DNA of 64,000 nt from the NCBI RefSeq assembly GCF_014269225.2, contig NZ_CP077097.1, positions 4,413,001 to 4,477,000 of the forward strand, given 5' to 3'. Each line of letters begins with the position of its first letter. Within the stretch, counting starts at the first letter, position 1. This DNA is from Pseudomonas anuradhapurensis. GTDB lineage: Bacteria > Pseudomonadota > Gammaproteobacteria > Pseudomonadales > Pseudomonadaceae. The position numbers and the translations under genes are program-made. The notes below the pieces were generated by a model. It did not search any database and was not told the DNA's origin. It saw only the letters and a list, made by a program, of their open reading frames with translations. Positions 19,371 through 30,703 of the stretch are shown one piece after another.

Positions 19371-20687
19371 ATGCGTATCAGCATCTTTGGTTTGGGTTAT
19401 GTGGGTGCAGTCTGTGCAGGCTGCCTGACGGCGCGAGGCCATGAAGTGATCGGTGTGGACGTGTCCAGCACCAAGATCGACCTGATCAATCAGGGCAAGT
19501 CGCCCATCGTCGAACCTGGCCTGGAAGCACTGCTGCAACAGGGCATCGCCAATGGCCGCCTGCGCGGTACCACCGACTTCGCCGAAGCCATTCGTGCCAG
19601 CGACGTGTCGATGATCTGCGTGGGTACCCCGAGCAAGAAGAACGGCGACCTGGGCCTTGAGTACATCGAGTCGGTGTGCCGCGAAATCGGCTACGTACTG
19701 CGCGACAGCGATCGCCGCCACACCATCGTGGTGCGCAGCACCGTGCTGCCGGGCACGGTGAAGAACGTGGTGATCCCGATCCTCGAAGACTGCTCGGGCA
19801 AAAAGGCCGGCGTCGATTTCGGCGTTGCGGTGAACCCGGAGTTCCTGCGTGAAAGCACCGCGATCAAGGACTACGACCACCCGCCAATGACCGTCATCGG
19901 TGAACTGGACAGCGCCAGCGGCGACATTCTGCAAGCGCTGTACGAAGAACTCGACGCCCCGATCATCCGCAAGCCGATCGAAGTGGCCGAGATGATCAAG
20001 TACACCTGCAACGTGTGGCATGCCACCAAAGTCACCTTCGCCAACGAGATCGGCAACATCGCCAAGGCGGTGGGCGTGGATGGCCGTGAGGTGATGGACG
20101 TGGTGTGCCAGGACAAGGTGCTGAACCTGTCCCAGTACTACATGCGCCCTGGCTTCGCCTTCGGCGGCTCGTGCCTGCCCAAGGATGTGCGCGCCCTCAC
20201 CTACCGCGCCGCCAGCCTCGATGTCCGCGCACCGTTGCTCGACTCGCTGATGCGCAGCAATGAGTCGCAGGTACAGAACGCCTTCGAGCTGATCGAAGCC
20301 CACGACAAGCGCAAGGTCGCCCTGCTCGGCCTGAGCTTCAAGGCCGGTACCGACGACCTGCGCGAAAGCCCACTGGTGGAACTGGCCGAACGCCTGATCG
20401 GCAAGGGCTACCAGCTGGACATCTACGACGAGAACGTCCAGTACGCCCGTGTCCACGGCGCCAACAAGGACTACATCGAGTCGAAGATCCCGCACGTCTC
20501 GTCGCTGCTCAACGCCGATTTCCAGAAGGTCATCGACAACGCCGACATCATCGTCCTGGGCAACCGTGACGAGCAGTTCCGCGCACTTGCCGAGCAAGCG
20601 CCAGCTGGCAAGCACGTGATCGACCTGGTCGGCTTCATGAGCAAACCGACCTGCGCTACCAGCCGTACCGAAGGCATCTGCTGGTAA
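19371..20687 (+). CDS. algD: GDP-mannose 6-dehydrogenase
   Basis: 438 aa enzyme making GDP-mannuronic acid, the committed alginate precursor, by four-electron NAD-dependent oxidation of GDP-mannose. The N-terminal NAD fold has [20 protein letters not shown], and the catalytic cysteine lies in [16 protein letters not shown]. The C-terminal domain contains the expected [20 protein letters not shown] at 19371 has AGGTGA before it and gives [12 protein letters not shown]; a three-codon extension is rejected. First gene of the alginate operon. Confidence 0.98.
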   Translation: MRISIFGLGYVGAVCAGCLTARGHEVIGVDVSSTKIDLINQGKSPIVEPGLEALLQQGIANGRLRGTTDFAEAIRASDVSMICVGTPSKKNGDLGLEYIESVCREIGYVLRDSDRRHTIVVRSTVLPGTVKNVVIPILEDCSGKKAGVDFGVAVNPEFLRESTAIKDYDHPPMTVIGELDSASGDILQALYEELDAPIIRKPIEVAEMIKYTCNVWHATKVTFANEIGNIAKAVGVDGREVMDVVCQDKVLNLSQYYMRPGFAFGGSCLPKDVRALTYRAASLDVRAPLLDSLMRSNESQVQNAFELIEAHDKRKVALLGLSFKAGTDDLRESPLVELAERLIGKGYQLDIYDENVQYARVHGANKDYIESKIPHVSSLLNADFQKVIDNADIIVLGNRDEQFRALAEQAPAGKHVIDLVGFMSKPTCATSRTEGICW

Positions 20688-20772
20688 CAGCAGGCGCCGG
20701 CGGCGCAGGTGTTGCCCACCAGGTGATACCTGCGTCGCCCACCCTTTCCCGAATTCTCGACGGATGCTGAAC

Positions 20773-22254
20773 ATGCAAAGGCTCCAGACAGTGCTGTTGC
20801 AGTGCGCCGGGTGGCTGCTCTACATGAGCCTGCTCATGCTGATCGCCCTGGCCCTGCCAGCCGATATCTTCGACTCGCAGTCGAAGCACTTCATCTTCCT
20901 GGTCGGCGCAGTCGGCATCTGGCGCTATTCCATGGGCGCCACCCATTTCATCCGCGGCATGATCTTCCTCTACGGCGTGTACCCGTACCTGCGCCGCAAG
21001 GTGCAGAAAATGGGCAATGCCGCCGACCCGTCGCACGTGTACCTGATGGTGACCAGCTTCCGTATCGAAGCCCTGACCACCGCCCAGGTGTACAGCTCGG
21101 TGATCCGCGAAGCGATCAACTGTGGCTTCCCCACCACCGTGGTCTGCTCACTGGTGGAGATGTCGGACGAACTGCTGGTGAAAAGCCTGTGGGCCAAGTA
21201 CAACCCGCCAGCTCACGTCAAGCTGGACATCGTGCGCATCGCCGGTACCGGCAAGCGTGACGGCCTGGCCTATGGCTTCCGTGCCATCTCGCGCATGCTG
21301 CCGGACGACAACGCCGTGGTGGCGGTGATCGACGGTGACACCGTGCTCGGCGACGGCGTGGTCCGCAAGACCGTGCCGTGGTTCAAGCTGTTCCCCAACG
21401 TCGGTGGCCTGACCACCAACGAGTTCTGCGAAGTGCGTGGCGGCTACATCATGAGCGAGTGGCACAAGCTGCGCTTTGCCCAGCGCCATATCAACATGTG
21501 CTCGATGGCCCTGTCCAAGCGCGTACTGACCATGACCGGGCGCATGTCGATGTTTCGCGCCAGCGTGGTGACCAACCCGGAATTCATCGCCGACGTCGAA
21601 AGCGACTCGCTGATGCACTGGCGTCTGGGCCGCTTCAAGTTCCTCACCGGTGACGACAAGTCCAGCTGGTTCAGCCTGATGCGCCTGGGCTACGACACCT
21701 TCTACGTGCCGGATGCCGCCATCAACACGGTCGAGCACCCGCCGGAAAAGAGCTTCCTCAAGGCCAGCCGCAAGCTGATGTACCGCTGGTATGGCAACAA
21801 CCTGCGGCAGAACTCCCGTGCGCTGGGCCTGGGCCTGCGCCGCCTGGGGCTGTTCACCAGCATCGTGCTGTTCGACCAGCGCGTGTCGATGTGGACCAGC
21901 CTGCTGGGCCTGACCGTGGCGGTGATCGCCAGCCTCAAGTTCGGCATGGGCTACCTGCTGGTGTACCTGCTGTGGATCGGCATCACCCGCCTGATCCTCA
22001 CCATCATGCTGCTGTGCTCCGGCCACAACGTCGGCCCGGCCTACCCGCTGATTCTCTATTACAACCAGATCATCGGCGCGCTGATGAAGATCTATGTGTT
22101 CTTCCGCCTCGACAAACAGTCCTGGACGCGTCAGCCCACTGCCCTCAAGCGTGACCTCGCCAGTTTTCAACAATGGTTCAACACCTGGTCCTCGCGGACC
22201 ATGACCTTCTCGGCTGCCAGCATCTTCGTCGCTGTGCTGTTCATGGTCGTGTGA
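20773..22254 (+). CDS. alg8: Alginate polymerase glycosyltransferase Alg8
   Basis: 493 aa inner-membrane GT2 glycosyltransferase that polymerises mannuronate together with Alg44. It has N-terminal membrane helices ([16 protein letters not shown] and the next), a cytoplasmic GT domain with VAVIDGDT and the acidic [10 protein letters not shown], the polymer-binding [12 protein letters not shown], and C-terminal membrane helices. I chose ATG 20773 ([14 protein letters not shown]), with a GACGG segment 9 bases before it; the in-frame ATG at 20764 is possible but has no spacing for a ribosome site. Confidence 0.95.
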   Translation: MQRLQTVLLQCAGWLLYMSLLMLIALALPADIFDSQSKHFIFLVGAVGIWRYSMGATHFIRGMIFLYGVYPYLRRKVQKMGNAADPSHVYLMVTSFRIEALTTAQVYSSVIREAINCGFPTTVVCSLVEMSDELLVKSLWAKYNPPAHVKLDIVRIAGTGKRDGLAYGFRAISRMLPDDNAVVAVIDGDTVLGDGVVRKTVPWFKLFPNVGGLTTNEFCEVRGGYIMSEWHKLRFAQRHINMCSMALSKRVLTMTGRMSMFRASVVTNPEFIADVESDSLMHWRLGRFKFLTGDDKSSWFSLMRLGYDTFYVPDAAINTVEHPPEKSFLKASRKLMYRWYGNNLRQNSRALGLGLRRLGLFTSIVLFDQRVSMWTSLLGLTVAVIASLKFGMGYLLVYLLWIGITRLILTIMLLCSGHNVGPAYPLILYYNQIIGALMKIYVFFRLDKQSWTRQPTALKRDLASFQQWFNTWSSRTMTFSAASIFVAVLFMVV

Positions 22255-22290
22255 GCCCAACCCGGATCGGAACTAACAGGAACAAACCAC

Positions 22291-23457
22291 ATGAATACCG
22301 CCGTGAACGTCAACGTCGTGCATGAGTCCGAAGCCCAGCGCCAGCATGCCCGGGTACGCATCCCCGCCAAGCTGCGGTTCCTCGACCCTCAGCGCCAGGC
22401 CCACGATGTGAAGGTCGACGACCTCTCCGCCGGTGGCCTGAGCTTCCACACCAAGCAACCCCTGTCGGTTGGCGATGTGCTGCGCGGACGGCTGCAGTTC
22501 ACGGTCGACAACCTCGGCCTGTCGATGGACATCGAGTTCCAGGTGCGCTCCTACCACCCGGACAGCGGCCGTACCGGCGCGCAGTTCCAGAACCTCGAGC
22601 CACGCGACATCGCCACCCTGCGCCACATCATCACCACCCACCTGTCGGGTGAGCTGATCAGTGTCGGCGACGTACTCAGCACCCTGCAGCGCGACAACTT
22701 CACCAAGGCACGCAAGCAGAAGGACGGCGGCAGTGGCCTGAGCGCATTCGGCCGCCTCAAGGCGGTCACCGTCACCCTTGGCGTGTTCGTGGTTGGTGTC
22801 GCCGCCTTCGGCTTCGTCGCCAAATCGCTGTACGGCATGTACTTCGTCAGCCACGCCGAAGCCGGCGTGGTGGCAGTGCCGACCACCACCATCACCATGC
22901 CGCGCGACGGCACCGTGAGCAGCCTGGTCGACAGCGGCGGGATGATCGGCAAAGGTGCGCCACTGGCCACCTTCACCACCAGCATGCTGGACATGCTCAA
23001 GGGCAACCTGGAAGACGCACAGCTGGAGCCGGCCAAGATCGAGGAACTGTTCGGCAAGCAGCTGTCCGGCACCCTTACCAGCCCCTGTGATTGCGTGGTC
23101 GCCCGCCAGCTGGTGGACAACGGCCAGTACGCGGCCAAGGGCCAGCCGATCTTCCAGCTGATCCCGCGCACCACCAACCCGATGGTCGAGGCGCGTTTCA
23201 GCTATCGCCAGTTCGACGAGGTCAAGCCAGGTACCCGGGTCAACTTCCAGGTCGCCGGCGAAGATGAAGTGCGCACCGGCCAGATCGTCAGCAGCGCCAG
23301 CCTCAACAGCGATGACCTGGCCTCCGACATCCGCGTGCAGATCAAGCCCGACGGCGCCATGCCTGCCGAACTGGCCGGGCGCCCGGCGTCGGTCAACAGC
23401 GACCGTGGCCCTTCGTTGAACTGGCTGATCGACAAAGCCATGGCCCGTGGGCTGTAA
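22291..23457 (+). CDS. alg44: Alginate co-polymerase Alg44, c-di-GMP receptor
   Basis: 388 aa. The cytoplasmic PilZ domain has the c-di-GMP motifs RQHARVR and DDLSAGGLSF in the first ~60 residues. A membrane segment follows (about 155-185, VTVTLGVFVVGVAAFGFVAK), then a periplasmic HlyD/MFP-like domain. It activates Alg8 when c-di-GMP is bound. It starts 36 bases after alg8 and ends 12 bases before algK. Confidence 0.97.
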   Translation: MNTAVNVNVVHESEAQRQHARVRIPAKLRFLDPQRQAHDVKVDDLSAGGLSFHTKQPLSVGDVLRGRLQFTVDNLGLSMDIEFQVRSYHPDSGRTGAQFQNLEPRDIATLRHIITTHLSGELISVGDVLSTLQRDNFTKARKQKDGGSGLSAFGRLKAVTVTLGVFVVGVAAFGFVAKSLYGMYFVSHAEAGVVAVPTTTITMPRDGTVSSLVDSGGMIGKGAPLATFTTSMLDMLKGNLEDAQLEPAKIEELFGKQLSGTLTSPCDCVVARQLVDNGQYAAKGQPIFQLIPRTTNPMVEARFSYRQFDEVKPGTRVNFQVAGEDEVRTGQIVSSASLNSDDLASDIRVQIKPDGAMPAELAGRPASVNSDRGPSLNWLIDKAMARGL

Positions 23458-23469
23458 GAGGATCGCCGT

Positions 23470-24897
23470 ATGATTCCCCACAAGAAAAGCGCCAGCCTGG
23501 GCCTGTGTGCCCTGGCTGCAGCCATCACCCTGGCCGGCTGTGCCGGCCTGCCCGACCAGCGTCTGGCCAACGAAGCCATGAAGCGCGGTGACACGGCACT
23601 GGCCGAGCGCAACTACAAGGCCCTGGCCGACCTGGGCTACAGCGAAGCGCAAGTGGGCCTGGCCGACATCAAGGTCGCCACCCGCGACCCGGCGAAAATC
23701 AAGGAAGCCGAGGCCACCTACCGCGCCGCGGCTGGCACCTCGCCGCGCGCCCAGGCGCGCCTTGGCCGCCTGCTGGTGGCCAAGCCCGACAGCACCCAGG
23801 CCGAACGCGAAGAAGCCGAGAAGCTGCTCAAGCAAGCCGCCGCACAGGGCGAAGGCAACACCCTGATCCCGCTGGCGATGCTCTACCTGAGCTACCCGCA
23901 GAGCTTCCCCAAGGTCAATGCACAGCAGCAGATCGACCAGTGGCGTGCCGCCGGTAACCCGGAAGCGGGCCTGGCCCAGATTCTGCTGTACCGCACCCAG
24001 GGCACCTATGACCAGCACCTGGGCGATGTGGAAAAAATCTGCAAGGCCGCGCTCGCGGCCACCGATATCTGTTACGTCGAGCTGGCCACCGTGTACCAGA
24101 AGCGTGGCCAGGCTGACCAGCAGGCTGCCCTGCTCGGCCAGCTCAAGGCGGCCTATGCCCGCGGCGCGGTACCGGCCACCCGGGTCGACAGCGTCGCCCG
24201 TGTCCTGGCCGACCGCAGCCTCGGCCAGACCGACGAAAAAACCGCCAAGGACCTGCTCGAGCAGGTGGCGCCGGCCAACCCGGCGTCCTGGGTCAGCCTG
24301 GCGCAGCTGGTCTACGACTTCCCCGAACTGGGCGATACCGACCAGCTGATGGCCTACATCGACAAAGGCCGCGAAGCCGAACAGCCACGCGCCGAACTGT
24401 TGCTCGGCCGCCTGTACTACGAAGGCAAGACCCTGCCTGCGGATGCGGTAAAAGCCGAGCAACACCTGCAGGCTGCCGCCGATGCTGGCGAAGTCAGCGC
24501 CCATTACTACCTGGGGCAGCTGTACCGCCGTGGCTACCTGGGCAACGTCGAGCCACAGAAAGCCGTCGACCACCTGCTGGCCGCCGCCCGTGGCGGACAG
24601 AACAGCGCCGACTATGCCCTGGCCCAGCTGTTCAGCGAAGGCCATGGCATTCGCCCGCAACCGGGTAATGCCTGGGTATTCGCCCAGCTGGCCCAGGTCA
24701 ACCCGACGCCGCAGTCCACTGAACTGCTGCAGCAACTCGACCAGCAACTCACGCCTGACCAGCGCAGCCAGGCACAGACCCTGCTGGCGCAAGAGAAGCA
24801 GGCACGCGGCAGCATGAGCCAGGGCGCCAACAGCACCCTGGCCATCGAAGCCCTGCAAGACGACGAAAAAGAAGTAACCGGTGAGGACTCGCTATGA
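23470..24897 (+). CDS. algK: Alginate outer-membrane lipoprotein AlgK
   Basis: 475 aa lipoprotein. The signal peptide ends in the lipobox LAGC (about residue 25). The rest is a chain of TPR/Sel1-like repeats (for example [33 protein letters not shown]), fitting its role as a scaffold joining AlgE, AlgX and the inner-membrane polymerase. Its stop overlaps the algE start by four bases (ATGA), suggesting coupled translation. Confidence 0.96.
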   Translation: MIPHKKSASLGLCALAAAITLAGCAGLPDQRLANEAMKRGDTALAERNYKALADLGYSEAQVGLADIKVATRDPAKIKEAEATYRAAAGTSPRAQARLGRLLVAKPDSTQAEREEAEKLLKQAAAQGEGNTLIPLAMLYLSYPQSFPKVNAQQQIDQWRAAGNPEAGLAQILLYRTQGTYDQHLGDVEKICKAALAATDICYVELATVYQKRGQADQQAALLGQLKAAYARGAVPATRVDSVARVLADRSLGQTDEKTAKDLLEQVAPANPASWVSLAQLVYDFPELGDTDQLMAYIDKGREAEQPRAELLLGRLYYEGKTLPADAVKAEQHLQAAADAGEVSAHYYLGQLYRRGYLGNVEPQKAVDHLLAAARGGQNSADYALAQLFSEGHGIRPQPGNAWVFAQLAQVNPTPQSTELLQQLDQQLTPDQRSQAQTLLAQEKQARGSMSQGANSTLAIEALQDDEKEVTGEDSL

Positions 24898-26372
24898 CGC
24901 TCAATCCCTTCGTGAAAGCCGGCATCGGCCTGAGCTTCGCCCTGCTTTGGTCCTGCCCGACCCTGGCGGAAATGACCGCTGAAAAGAACTTCGGCCTGGA
25001 TGTGAAAATCACCGGCCAGTCGGAAGACGACCGTGACCTCGGTACCCGCTCCGGCGGCGATGTCAACGGCCTGGGCCTCGACCTGCGCCCTTGGGTATAT
25101 GGCGAGCGCGGCAACTGGAGCGCCTATGCCATGGGCCAGGCCGTCACTGCTACCGACACCATCGAAACCGACACCCTGCGCCAGAACGACGACGGCACCA
25201 CCACCGACACCGCCGCCGACGGCCGCGAGCAGGACAAGAGCTACCTGGCCATGCGCGAATTCTGGGTCGGCTACAGCGGCCTCACCGCCTACCCCGGCGA
25301 GCAGCTGCGTTTCGGTCGCCAGCGCCTGCGCAGCGACGATGGCATGTGGCGTGACACCAACATCGAGGCGCTGAACTGGACCTTCGACACCACCCTGCTC
25401 AAGGCCGACCTGGGCGTAGCCCAGCGCTTCAGCGAATACCGCACCGACCTCACCGAGCTGGCTCCGGAAGACAAGGACCGCACGCACGTCTACGGCAACG
25501 TCGCCACGCAGTGGACTCCTGGCCACTGGGTCGGCGTACGCGCCCACCACACCCATGACGGCGGCAGCCTGAAGAACCCGGGCGAAACCGTCGACGCACT
25601 GGACAAGACCCGCACCGGCGACCTGACCTGGCTGGGCCTGGAAGCCAACAGCGATGCCTATAACTGGCGCAACGACCACACCGTCAACTACTGGGGCAGT
25701 GTCACCTGGCTGACCGGTGACCGCGACACCCTCAGCAGCCAGGTAGTGGGCGACCAGACCGTAGCCACCGGCAAGCAGAGCGGCGACGTCAACGCCTGGG
25801 CCACCGACCTCGGCATTCGCGTGCGCCTCGACCCGCAATGGCAGGTCGGTGCGGCCTACGCCCGTGGCAGCGGCGGTGGCGGCGACGACGGTTCGAGCAA
25901 CTACGAGCAAACCGGCCTTGAGAGCAACCGCTCCAACTACACCGGTACCCGTTCGCGCGTGCACCGCTTCGGTGAAGCCTTCCGCGGCGAGCTGGGCAAC
26001 CTGCAGGCGGCAACCCTGTTCGCTTCCTGGCAGCTGCGCGACGACTACGACGCCAGCTTCATCTACCACAAGTTCTGGCGTGTCGACGGCAACCAGAACA
26101 TCGGCTCCAGCGGCATCAACGCGGTGGTCAACGACAACGGCGTGAACCGCCCGCTGGTCGATGGCGAGAAAGACCTTGGCCAGGAAATGGACGTGGTCGT
26201 GACCAAGTACTTCAAGCAAGGCCTGCTGCCGGCTTCGATGAGCCAGGCCATCGACGAGCCATCCGCCCTGGTGCGCCTGCGTGCCGGCGTGTTCAAGCCG
26301 GGCGACGCCTACGGCAAGGAAGCGGACTCGTACATGCACCGTGCCTTCGTCGACGTGATCTGGCGCTTCTGA
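24894..26372 (+). CDS. algE: Alginate export porin AlgE
   Basis: 492 aa outer-membrane beta-barrel that lets polymannuronate/alginate out. It has a signal peptide ([16 protein letters not shown]), alternating amphipathic strands throughout, and a C-terminal Phe (DVIWRF) typical of barrel proteins. Acidic and arginine-rich loops are present, as expected for the alginate-selective pore. It overlaps algK by four bases and is followed by algG after 22 bases. Confidence 0.96.
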   Translation: MTLNPFVKAGIGLSFALLWSCPTLAEMTAEKNFGLDVKITGQSEDDRDLGTRSGGDVNGLGLDLRPWVYGERGNWSAYAMGQAVTATDTIETDTLRQNDDGTTTDTAADGREQDKSYLAMREFWVGYSGLTAYPGEQLRFGRQRLRSDDGMWRDTNIEALNWTFDTTLLKADLGVAQRFSEYRTDLTELAPEDKDRTHVYGNVATQWTPGHWVGVRAHHTHDGGSLKNPGETVDALDKTRTGDLTWLGLEANSDAYNWRNDHTVNYWGSVTWLTGDRDTLSSQVVGDQTVATGKQSGDVNAWATDLGIRVRLDPQWQVGAAYARGSGGGGDDGSSNYEQTGLESNRSNYTGTRSRVHRFGEAFRGELGNLQAATLFASWQLRDDYDASFIYHKFWRVDGNQNIGSSGINAVVNDNGVNRPLVDGEKDLGQEMDVVVTKYFKQGLLPASMSQAIDEPSALVRLRAGVFKPGDAYGKEADSYMHRAFVDVIWRF

Positions 26373-26394
26373 GGCCGGTAGGGGACTTACCGTT

Positions 26395-27954
26395 ATGAAC
26401 CTTCACCCGCACCTACGTCACAGCCTGCTGGCCAGCGCCTTGCTGCTGGCCGCAGGCCTGGCCGCCGCCGCAGAGCCCACCACCACGGCCAAGGGCTTGC
26501 AGCAGGCCAAGACCTACACGGTCTCCAGTGCCCCGGTCGAACCACTGCACATGGACCCGCCAAAGCTGCCCGACCTGACCGGCTACACCGCCGAGGCGGT
26601 ACAGAAGAAGATCGACCGCCGTCACAAGGGCAAGGTCAGCCTGCGCCGCATGTTCCAGGAAGACACCCTCAAGGAGTTCGTCGGTGGCGACAACAAGGCG
26701 GCCGAGTGGGTCCAGCGCCAGCATGGCATTCCGCAGGCGATCTTCGTCGATGACGGGCATGTCGACCTGGTCGAGCTGAGCAAGAAGGTACCCAGGCAGT
26801 ACCTCAGCGAAGTCGAGCCGGGCGTGTACCTGGCGCGCCTGCCGATCGTGGTCGGGCAGAAGGGCATCCTCGAGATCGACGGCAAGGTCAAGCAGCTGCG
26901 CCTGTCCCAGGAGGGCGGTTCGTTCCTGGTCAACGACGGCAAGCTGTTCGTCACCGATACCCAGGTGACCGGCTGGCGCGAAAAGGACAACGGCCCGGCG
27001 ACCTTCCGTTCGCCCAAGGAATTCCGCCCGTTCCTGCTGTCGTGGGGCGGCACCGAGACCTACATCGTCAACAGCAAGATGGCCAGCTTCGGCTATGCCA
27101 AGTCCAAGTCGTACGGCGTGAGCATCTCGCAGTACACGCCGAACATGGCCAAGCGCATGGGCCGCCCGGAACCCACCGGCTGGATCATCGGCTCGGAATT
27201 CAGCGACATGTGGTACGGCTTCTACTGCTACGAGACCCAGGACTTCGTGGTCAAGGACAGCACCTACCGCGACAACATCGTCTACGGCATCGACCCGCAC
27301 GACCGCTCGCACCGCCTGATCATCGCCGGCAACACCGTGTACGGCACCAAGAAGAAGCACGGCATCATCATTTCGCGTGAGGTCAACGACAGCTGGATCA
27401 TCAACAACAAGAGCTACGACAACAAGCTCTCCGGGGTGGTGATCGACCGTAACAGCGTCAACAACCTGATTGCCTACAACGAGATCTACCGCAACCACAC
27501 CGACGGCATCACCTTGTACGAAAGCGGCGACAACCTGATCTGGGGCAACAAGCTGATCAACAACCGCCGCCACGGCATCCGTGTGCGTAACAGCGTGAAC
27601 ATCCGCCTGTACGAGAACGTCGCCATGGCCAACGGCCTGGTGGGCGTGTACGGCCACATCAAGGACCTGTCCGACACCGACCGCGACATCGCCCTCGACC
27701 CGTTCGACACCAAGGTGTCGCTGATCCTGGTCGGTGGCGAACTCGCCGCCAACGGCTCCGGCCCGCTGTCGATCGACTCGCCGCTGTCGGTCGAGCTGTA
27801 CAAGGTGTCCATGCTCGCCCCGCGCAAGGCCAGCGGCATCAGCCTCAACGGCATCCTGGGTGAACGCCAGGACGAAATCCTCGACCTGCTGGTCCGCCAG
27901 AAAAAGGCTGTGCTGATCGACCCGGTCGAACGCCAGACCGAAATGATCGAATAA
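26395..27954 (+). CDS. algG: Mannuronan C5-epimerase AlgG
   Basis: 519 aa periplasmic enzyme that turns some D-mannuronate residues of the chain into L-guluronate. It has a signal peptide (LLASALLLAAGLAAAAEP) and a right-handed parallel beta-helix with NosD/CASH-type repeats (NDSWIINNKSYDNKLSGVVI and the following ones). The catalytic DPHD motif is at residues 300-303 (YGIDPHDRS). It also forms part of the periplasmic protein scaffold. Confidence 0.97.
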   Translation: MNLHPHLRHSLLASALLLAAGLAAAAEPTTTAKGLQQAKTYTVSSAPVEPLHMDPPKLPDLTGYTAEAVQKKIDRRHKGKVSLRRMFQEDTLKEFVGGDNKAAEWVQRQHGIPQAIFVDDGHVDLVELSKKVPRQYLSEVEPGVYLARLPIVVGQKGILEIDGKVKQLRLSQEGGSFLVNDGKLFVTDTQVTGWREKDNGPATFRSPKEFRPFLLSWGGTETYIVNSKMASFGYAKSKSYGVSISQYTPNMAKRMGRPEPTGWIIGSEFSDMWYGFYCYETQDFVVKDSTYRDNIVYGIDPHDRSHRLIIAGNTVYGTKKKHGIIISREVNDSWIINNKSYDNKLSGVVIDRNSVNNLIAYNEIYRNHTDGITLYESGDNLIWGNKLINNRRHGIRVRNSVNIRLYENVAMANGLVGVYGHIKDLSDTDRDIALDPFDTKVSLILVGGELAANGSGPLSIDSPLSVELYKVSMLAPRKASGISLNGILGERQDEILDLLVRQKKAVLIDPVERQTEMIE

Positions 27955-27967
27955 GGAAGCCCAGACC

Positions 27968-29410
27968 ATGACTCCACACCTGATGAAACTGCTGGGCCTG
28001 TCCACTGCCCTCCTGGCCATCAGCCAGGGCGTGAGCGCCGACGAAGTGAAGGCCCCGACCTTCACCGCCGAGCCTTGCTGCCAGCTGTGCCCGGAAGCGC
28101 ACGACCCCAGCCGCTACACCACCCGTTACCAGCAGAACTTCACCACGCTGGTGCAGGCCCAGGGTGACTGGCTGTTCCGTACCCGCGAAGACCTGCGCAC
28201 CGAGTTCACCACCACCCCGGCCGGCTACAAGCGCCTGCAGCAGGTGCACGACGCGTTCAAGAAGCGCGGCGTGGAACTGGTAGTGGTGTACCAGCCGACC
28301 CGTGGCCTGGTGAACCGCAACATGCTCAACCCGGCAGAAAAAGCTGCCTTCGACTACCAGAAGGCATTGGGCAACTACCAGGCGATGCTCAAGCGCTTCG
28401 CCAGCATGGGCTACAACGTGCCCGACCTGTCGCCGCTGACCAACGAACAGCTGGCTGCCGCCGACCAGGGCAAGGACTTCTACTTCCGTGGCGACCAGCA
28501 CTGGACGCCTTACGGCGCCGAGCGCGCGGCGAAGATCGTGGCCGAAACCGTGCACAAGATGCCGGCTTTCGAAGGCATCCCGCGCAAGGAATTCGAGACG
28601 AAGAAGTCTGGCCGCATGGGCAAGACCGGCACCCTGCACAACGTTGCCGGCCAGCTTTGCGGCACCAGCTATGCCGTCCAGTACATGGACCAGTTCACCA
28701 CCGAGCCGAAGGGCTCCGACGGTGGCGGTGACGACCTGTTCGGTGACGCCGGCAACGCCCAGATCACCCTGGTCGGCACCAGCCACAGCGGCAAGAACTA
28801 CAACTTCGCCGGCTTCCTGCAACAGTACATCGGTGCCGACGTGCTCAACGTCGCCTTCCCCGGTGGCGGCCTGGAAGGCTCGATGATCCAGTACCTGGGC
28901 AGCGAGGAATTCAAGAAGAACCCGCCGAAGATCCTGATCTGGGAATTCTCCCCGCTGTACCGCCTGGACCAGGAAACCATCTGGCGGCAGATCCTTGGCC
29001 TGCTCGATGACGGCTGCGATAACCGCCCGGCGCTGATGAGCGCCAGCACCACCCTCAAGCCGGGCAAGAACGAGTTGATGGTGAACGGCAAGGGCGGCGT
29101 GATCAAAGACCTGGTCAACCGCAACATCCAGATGGACGTGAAGTTCGAGGACCCGTCGGTGAAAGTCCTGCAGGCCACCCTGTGGTACCTCAACGGCCGC
29201 CACGAGGACATCAAGCTGGAAAAACCGGAAACCGCCGATACCGATGGCCGTTTCGTCTTCCAGATGCGCGAAGACGAGGACTGGGCCAGCCAGAGCCTGC
29301 TGGCCTTCGAGGTACAGGGCCCGGAAAGCGGCACCCAGAAAGTCGAGGCCAAGCTCTGCAAACGCAACAACTTCGCCGTGCCCGCGCAGACCGCGCAGGC
29401 CGGCCAGTGA
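27968..29410 (+). CDS. algX: Alginate O-acetyltransferase AlgX
   Basis: 480 aa periplasmic SGNH-type acetyltransferase with a C-terminal carbohydrate-binding module. It has a signal peptide ([17 protein letters not shown]) and a cysteine-rich start of the mature protein ([10 protein letters not shown]). The catalytic Asp and His lie in [11 protein letters not shown], and the serine motif is GTSHSG. AlgX transfers acetyl groups to mannuronate in the final step of the AlgIJFX pathway. It begins 13 bases after algG. Confidence 0.96.
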   Translation: MTPHLMKLLGLSTALLAISQGVSADEVKAPTFTAEPCCQLCPEAHDPSRYTTRYQQNFTTLVQAQGDWLFRTREDLRTEFTTTPAGYKRLQQVHDAFKKRGVELVVVYQPTRGLVNRNMLNPAEKAAFDYQKALGNYQAMLKRFASMGYNVPDLSPLTNEQLAAADQGKDFYFRGDQHWTPYGAERAAKIVAETVHKMPAFEGIPRKEFETKKSGRMGKTGTLHNVAGQLCGTSYAVQYMDQFTTEPKGSDGGGDDLFGDAGNAQITLVGTSHSGKNYNFAGFLQQYIGADVLNVAFPGGGLEGSMIQYLGSEEFKKNPPKILIWEFSPLYRLDQETIWRQILGLLDDGCDNRPALMSASTTLKPGKNELMVNGKGGVIKDLVNRNIQMDVKFEDPSVKVLQATLWYLNGRHEDIKLEKPETADTDGRFVFQMREDEDWASQSLLAFEVQGPESGTQKVEAKLCKRNNFAVPAQTAQAGQ

Positions 29411-29417
29411 GGCGACC

Positions 29418-30521
29418 ATGACTGCGTTCAAGCGAATTTTCCGCCCTGCCCTGCTCGCCCTGGCCTTGTTCGGTGGTGCCGCGCATGCCGCGCTGGTACC
29501 GCCACAGGGGTACTACGAAGGGATCGAGAAGCTCAAGACCAACGACGGTAACTTCCGCTGCGAAGCCGTGCCCAAGCCGTACACCGGCGCCTTGCAGTTC
29601 CGCAGCAAGTACGAAGGTTCGGACAAGGCGCGGGCCACCCTCAACGTCAATTCGGAAAAGGCCTTTCGCAAGTCCACCGAAGACATCACCACCCTTGAAA
29701 AAGGCGTGAGCAAGATGATCGGCCAGTACATGCGTGACGGCCGCCCGGCGCAGCTCGAATGCGCCCTGGCCTGGCTGGGCAGCTGGGCACGTGCCGATGC
29801 GTTGATGTCCACCGACTACAACCACACCGGCAAGTCGATGCGCAAATGGGCGCTGGGCAGCATGAGCGGTTCGTGGCTGCGCCTGAAGTTCTCCAACTCG
29901 CAGCCGCTGGCCGCGCACCAGGCCGAGGCCGAGCTGATCGAGAAATGGTTCGCCCGCCTCGCCGAGCAGACCGTGCGCGACTGGAGCGACCTGCCCCTGG
30001 AGAAGATCAACAACCACAGCTACTGGGCAGCCTGGGCGGTGATGGCCACCGCCGTGGCCACCGACCGTCGCGACCTGTTCGACTGGGCCGTGAAGGAATA
30101 CCGGATCGGTGCCAACCAGGTCGATGCGCAGGGCTTCCTGCCCAACGAGCTGAAGCGCAAGCAACGCGCCCTGGCCTACCACAACTACGCCCTGCCGCCG
30201 CTGGCGATGATCGCCAGTTTTGCCCAGGTCAACGGCGTGGATGTGCGCAGCGAGAACGACAACGCCCTGCAGCGCCTGGCGCAGCGGGTGCTGGCCGGCG
30301 TGAAGGACCCCAGCGTGTTCAAAGCCCGCAATGGCGAGAAGCAGGACATGCAAGACCTGAAGATCGACAGCAAGTACTCGTGGATGGAGCCCTACTGCAG
30401 CCTGTATGCGTGCAACGGCGACACCCTGCAACGCAAGCGCGGCATGCAGCCGTTCAACAGCTTCCGGCTGGGCGGCGACCTGACCCGGGTCTACGACCCG
30501 AGCGCGGAATCGAAAAAGTAA
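29418..30521 (+). CDS. algL: Alginate (poly-mannuronate) lyase AlgL
   Basis: 367 aa periplasmic lyase, PL5 family, the same length as in P. aeruginosa, which cleans stray alginate from the periplasm. It has a signal peptide ([13 protein letters not shown]). The active-site motif NNHSYW includes Asn199 and His200, and [15 protein letters not shown] carries the Arg and Tyr. It starts 7 bases after algX at ATG 29418; a longer in-frame reading lies wholly inside algX. The unusually long gap (182 bases) to algI follows it. Confidence 0.97.
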   Translation: MTAFKRIFRPALLALALFGGAAHAALVPPQGYYEGIEKLKTNDGNFRCEAVPKPYTGALQFRSKYEGSDKARATLNVNSEKAFRKSTEDITTLEKGVSKMIGQYMRDGRPAQLECALAWLGSWARADALMSTDYNHTGKSMRKWALGSMSGSWLRLKFSNSQPLAAHQAEAELIEKWFARLAEQTVRDWSDLPLEKINNHSYWAAWAVMATAVATDRRDLFDWAVKEYRIGANQVDAQGFLPNELKRKQRALAYHNYALPPLAMIASFAQVNGVDVRSENDNALQRLAQRVLAGVKDPSVFKARNGEKQDMQDLKIDSKYSWMEPYCSLYACNGDTLQRKRGMQPFNSFRLGGDLTRVYDPSAESKK

Positions 30522-30530
30522 CGCAAAACC

Positions 30531-30621
30531 CCTGTGGGAGCGGGTTTACCCGCGAAAAGGCCAGACCTGCCATGTGCGGTGCCTGTGCCGGCCTCTTCGC
30601 GGATAAACCCGCTCCCACAGG
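30531..30621. repeat. Inverted REP pair inside the alginate operon
   Basis: Arms CCTGTGGGAGCGGGTTTA and TAAACCCGCTCCCACAGG with inner GGCC-type arms, forming a large stem between algL and algI. It belongs to the CTGTGGGAGCGGGTTTACCC repeat type. It sits in the only large gap of the operon and may lower readthrough or protect the upstream mRNA. Confidence 0.85.
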
Positions 30622-30703
30622 AATCTAGGTAGCCCGCCACGAACATGTGGGGGGTTTGGGGGGCGCTTTGCCCCGGATGCTGTGAACAAAAAGGAGAACC
30701 GGG

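Noticed and set aside
19308..20774. 488-codon minus-strand open frame opposite algD
   Set aside because: Antisense shadow of algD without family motifs.
22273..24858. 861-codon minus-strand open frame opposite alg44 and algK
   Set aside because: Antisense shadow; the plus-strand genes are certain and the predicted protein has no recognisable motif.
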